This document shows positions 56,979 to 57,088 of a stretch of DNA of 57,088 nt, one piece after another. The translations under genes and the position numbers were made by a program. Location: IMG/VR virus record IMGVR_UViG_3300037261_000179, positions 1-57,088 of that record; one strand, given 5' to 3'. This DNA comes from a virus. How positions within the stretch are numbered: the first letter of the stretch is position 1; each line of letters opens with the position of its first letter. The notes under the pieces are model-generated. The model had not been told where the DNA came from, ran no database searches, and was given only the letters and a program-made list of their open reading frames with translations.

Positions 56979-57030
56979 TTTCCACTACGTCAACTTATTG
57001 ACACTTGGCAAGTGAGTTGATAAGTGGAAA
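56979..57030. promoter_or_regulatory. Complex dyad, candidate operator or origin element
   Basis: Nested arms: TTTCCACT (56979-56986) with AGTGGAAA (57023-57030), TCAACT (56990-56995) with AGTTGA (57015-57020), and CACTTG (57002-57007) with CAAGTG (57009-57014). The left side carries about 7 extra bases, so the dyad is imperfect. Immediately upstream of the TTTGAC-GATGGAAAGT element. Confidence 0.55.
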
Positions 57031-57033
57031 CTA

Positions 57034-57050
57034 TTTGACGGATGGAAAGT
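57034..57050 (+). promoter_or_regulatory. TTTGAC-GATGGAAAGT element (copy A)
   Basis: TTTGACGGATGGAAAGT on the plus strand, 16 of 17 bases identical to the minus-strand copy before the capsid gene. It points at the window end, so it controls the early genes only if the ends join. The spacing to position 1 (about 39 bp) is similar to the 43-57 bp to the starts downstream of the other copies. Confidence 0.5.
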
Positions 57051-57088
57051 CTTTTACTAGGGGTTTTCTCTAGAGGCTTTCGGCCCTA

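Larger units (their letters stand above)
56614..57088. other. Putative control region between divergent blocks
   Basis: 475 bp without a convincing gene. On the minus strand a weak 54-codon frame (56879-56715) is possible but unsupported. Notable parts: A/T tracts at 56668-56690, the inverted repeat CTTGCCA-AGC-TGGCAAG at 56805-56821, a multi-arm palindrome at 56979-57030, and the promoter-like element at 57034-57050. If the ends join, this is the divergence point of the early and late blocks and a likely origin or regulatory centre. Confidence 0.55.

Noticed and set aside
1-57088. Integrase, tRNA, T7-type RNA polymerase, CRISPR array, insertion sequence
   Set aside because: None recognised anywhere on either strand; the only transposon-like hint is the HNH-like gene, which fits a homing endonuclease.
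57031-57088. Direct terminal repeat joining the two window ends
   Set aside because: The last and first bases show no shared repeat by eye, so circularity is inferred from gene layout, not shown.

Overview
The window reads as the near-complete or complete genome of a podovirus-like tailed phage, probably circularly permuted or circular. Two gene blocks converge at about 22.8 kb. The plus strand (about 0.2-22.8 kb) carries small accessory genes, the replication and recombination genes, and two Ig-domain proteins. The minus strand (56.6 to 22.8 kb) carries packaging, capsid, neck, tail, fibre, lysis and ejection-protein genes. I see no tRNA, integrase, single-subunit RNA polymerase or CRISPR array, so transcription probably depends on the host. 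A lipobox protein and a spanin-like arrangement point to a Gram-negative host. Many starts lack a Shine-Dalgarno sequence and have an ACC or CCC before ATG, so the host may initiate translation without Shine-Dalgarno pairing (Verrucomicrobiota or Bacteroidota-like). The host phylum is a guess.

Plus strand. 0.2-5.9 kb: a methyltransferase-like protein, a pentapeptide-repeat protein and many small, often translationally coupled hypotheticals. 5.9-10.7 kb: an adenylylsulfate-kinase-like protein, zinc-finger and Lar-like proteins, and a ribbon-helix-helix-like protein. 10.7-21.3 kb: DEAH helicase, Cas4/RecB-like nuclease, a 465-aa unknown (candidate ssDNA-binding protein), HNH-like endonuclease, PrimPol-helicase, family A DNA polymerase, a helix-turn-helix regulator and a RuvC-like resolvase. 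21.3-22.8 kb: two paralogous Ig-domain proteins, then a terminator hairpin.

Minus strand, in transcription order. 56.6-49.5 kb: small and large terminase, two tiny paralogs, an acidic protein, portal, scaffold-like protein. 49.3-42.4 kb: SU10-type major capsid protein, two neck adaptors, collar-domain protein, 805-aa tail/stabilisation protein. 42.35-32.95 kb: six fibre or tailspike-like proteins, five of which begin with what look like Sec signal peptides. 32.9-31.0 kb: a lysis region with a holin-like protein, lipoprotein, class-3 lipase and an i-spanin-like protein. 31.0-29.9 kb: a citrate-synthase C-terminal homolog that has lost two of three catalytic residues, coupled to a sulfotransferase-like protein. 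29.9-22.8 kb: three ejection (internal virion) proteins, the largest carrying an ADP-ribosyltransferase-like region.

A recurring element TTTGAC(A/G)GATGGAAAGT or a close variant lies upstream of the major capsid gene, the signal-peptide fibre cassette and, if the ends join, the early operon. The most unusual content is the exported-fibre cassette, the degenerate citrate synthase next to a sulfotransferase (with an APS-kinase-like gene elsewhere), the lipase in the lysis region, and the ART-like region in the ejection protein.
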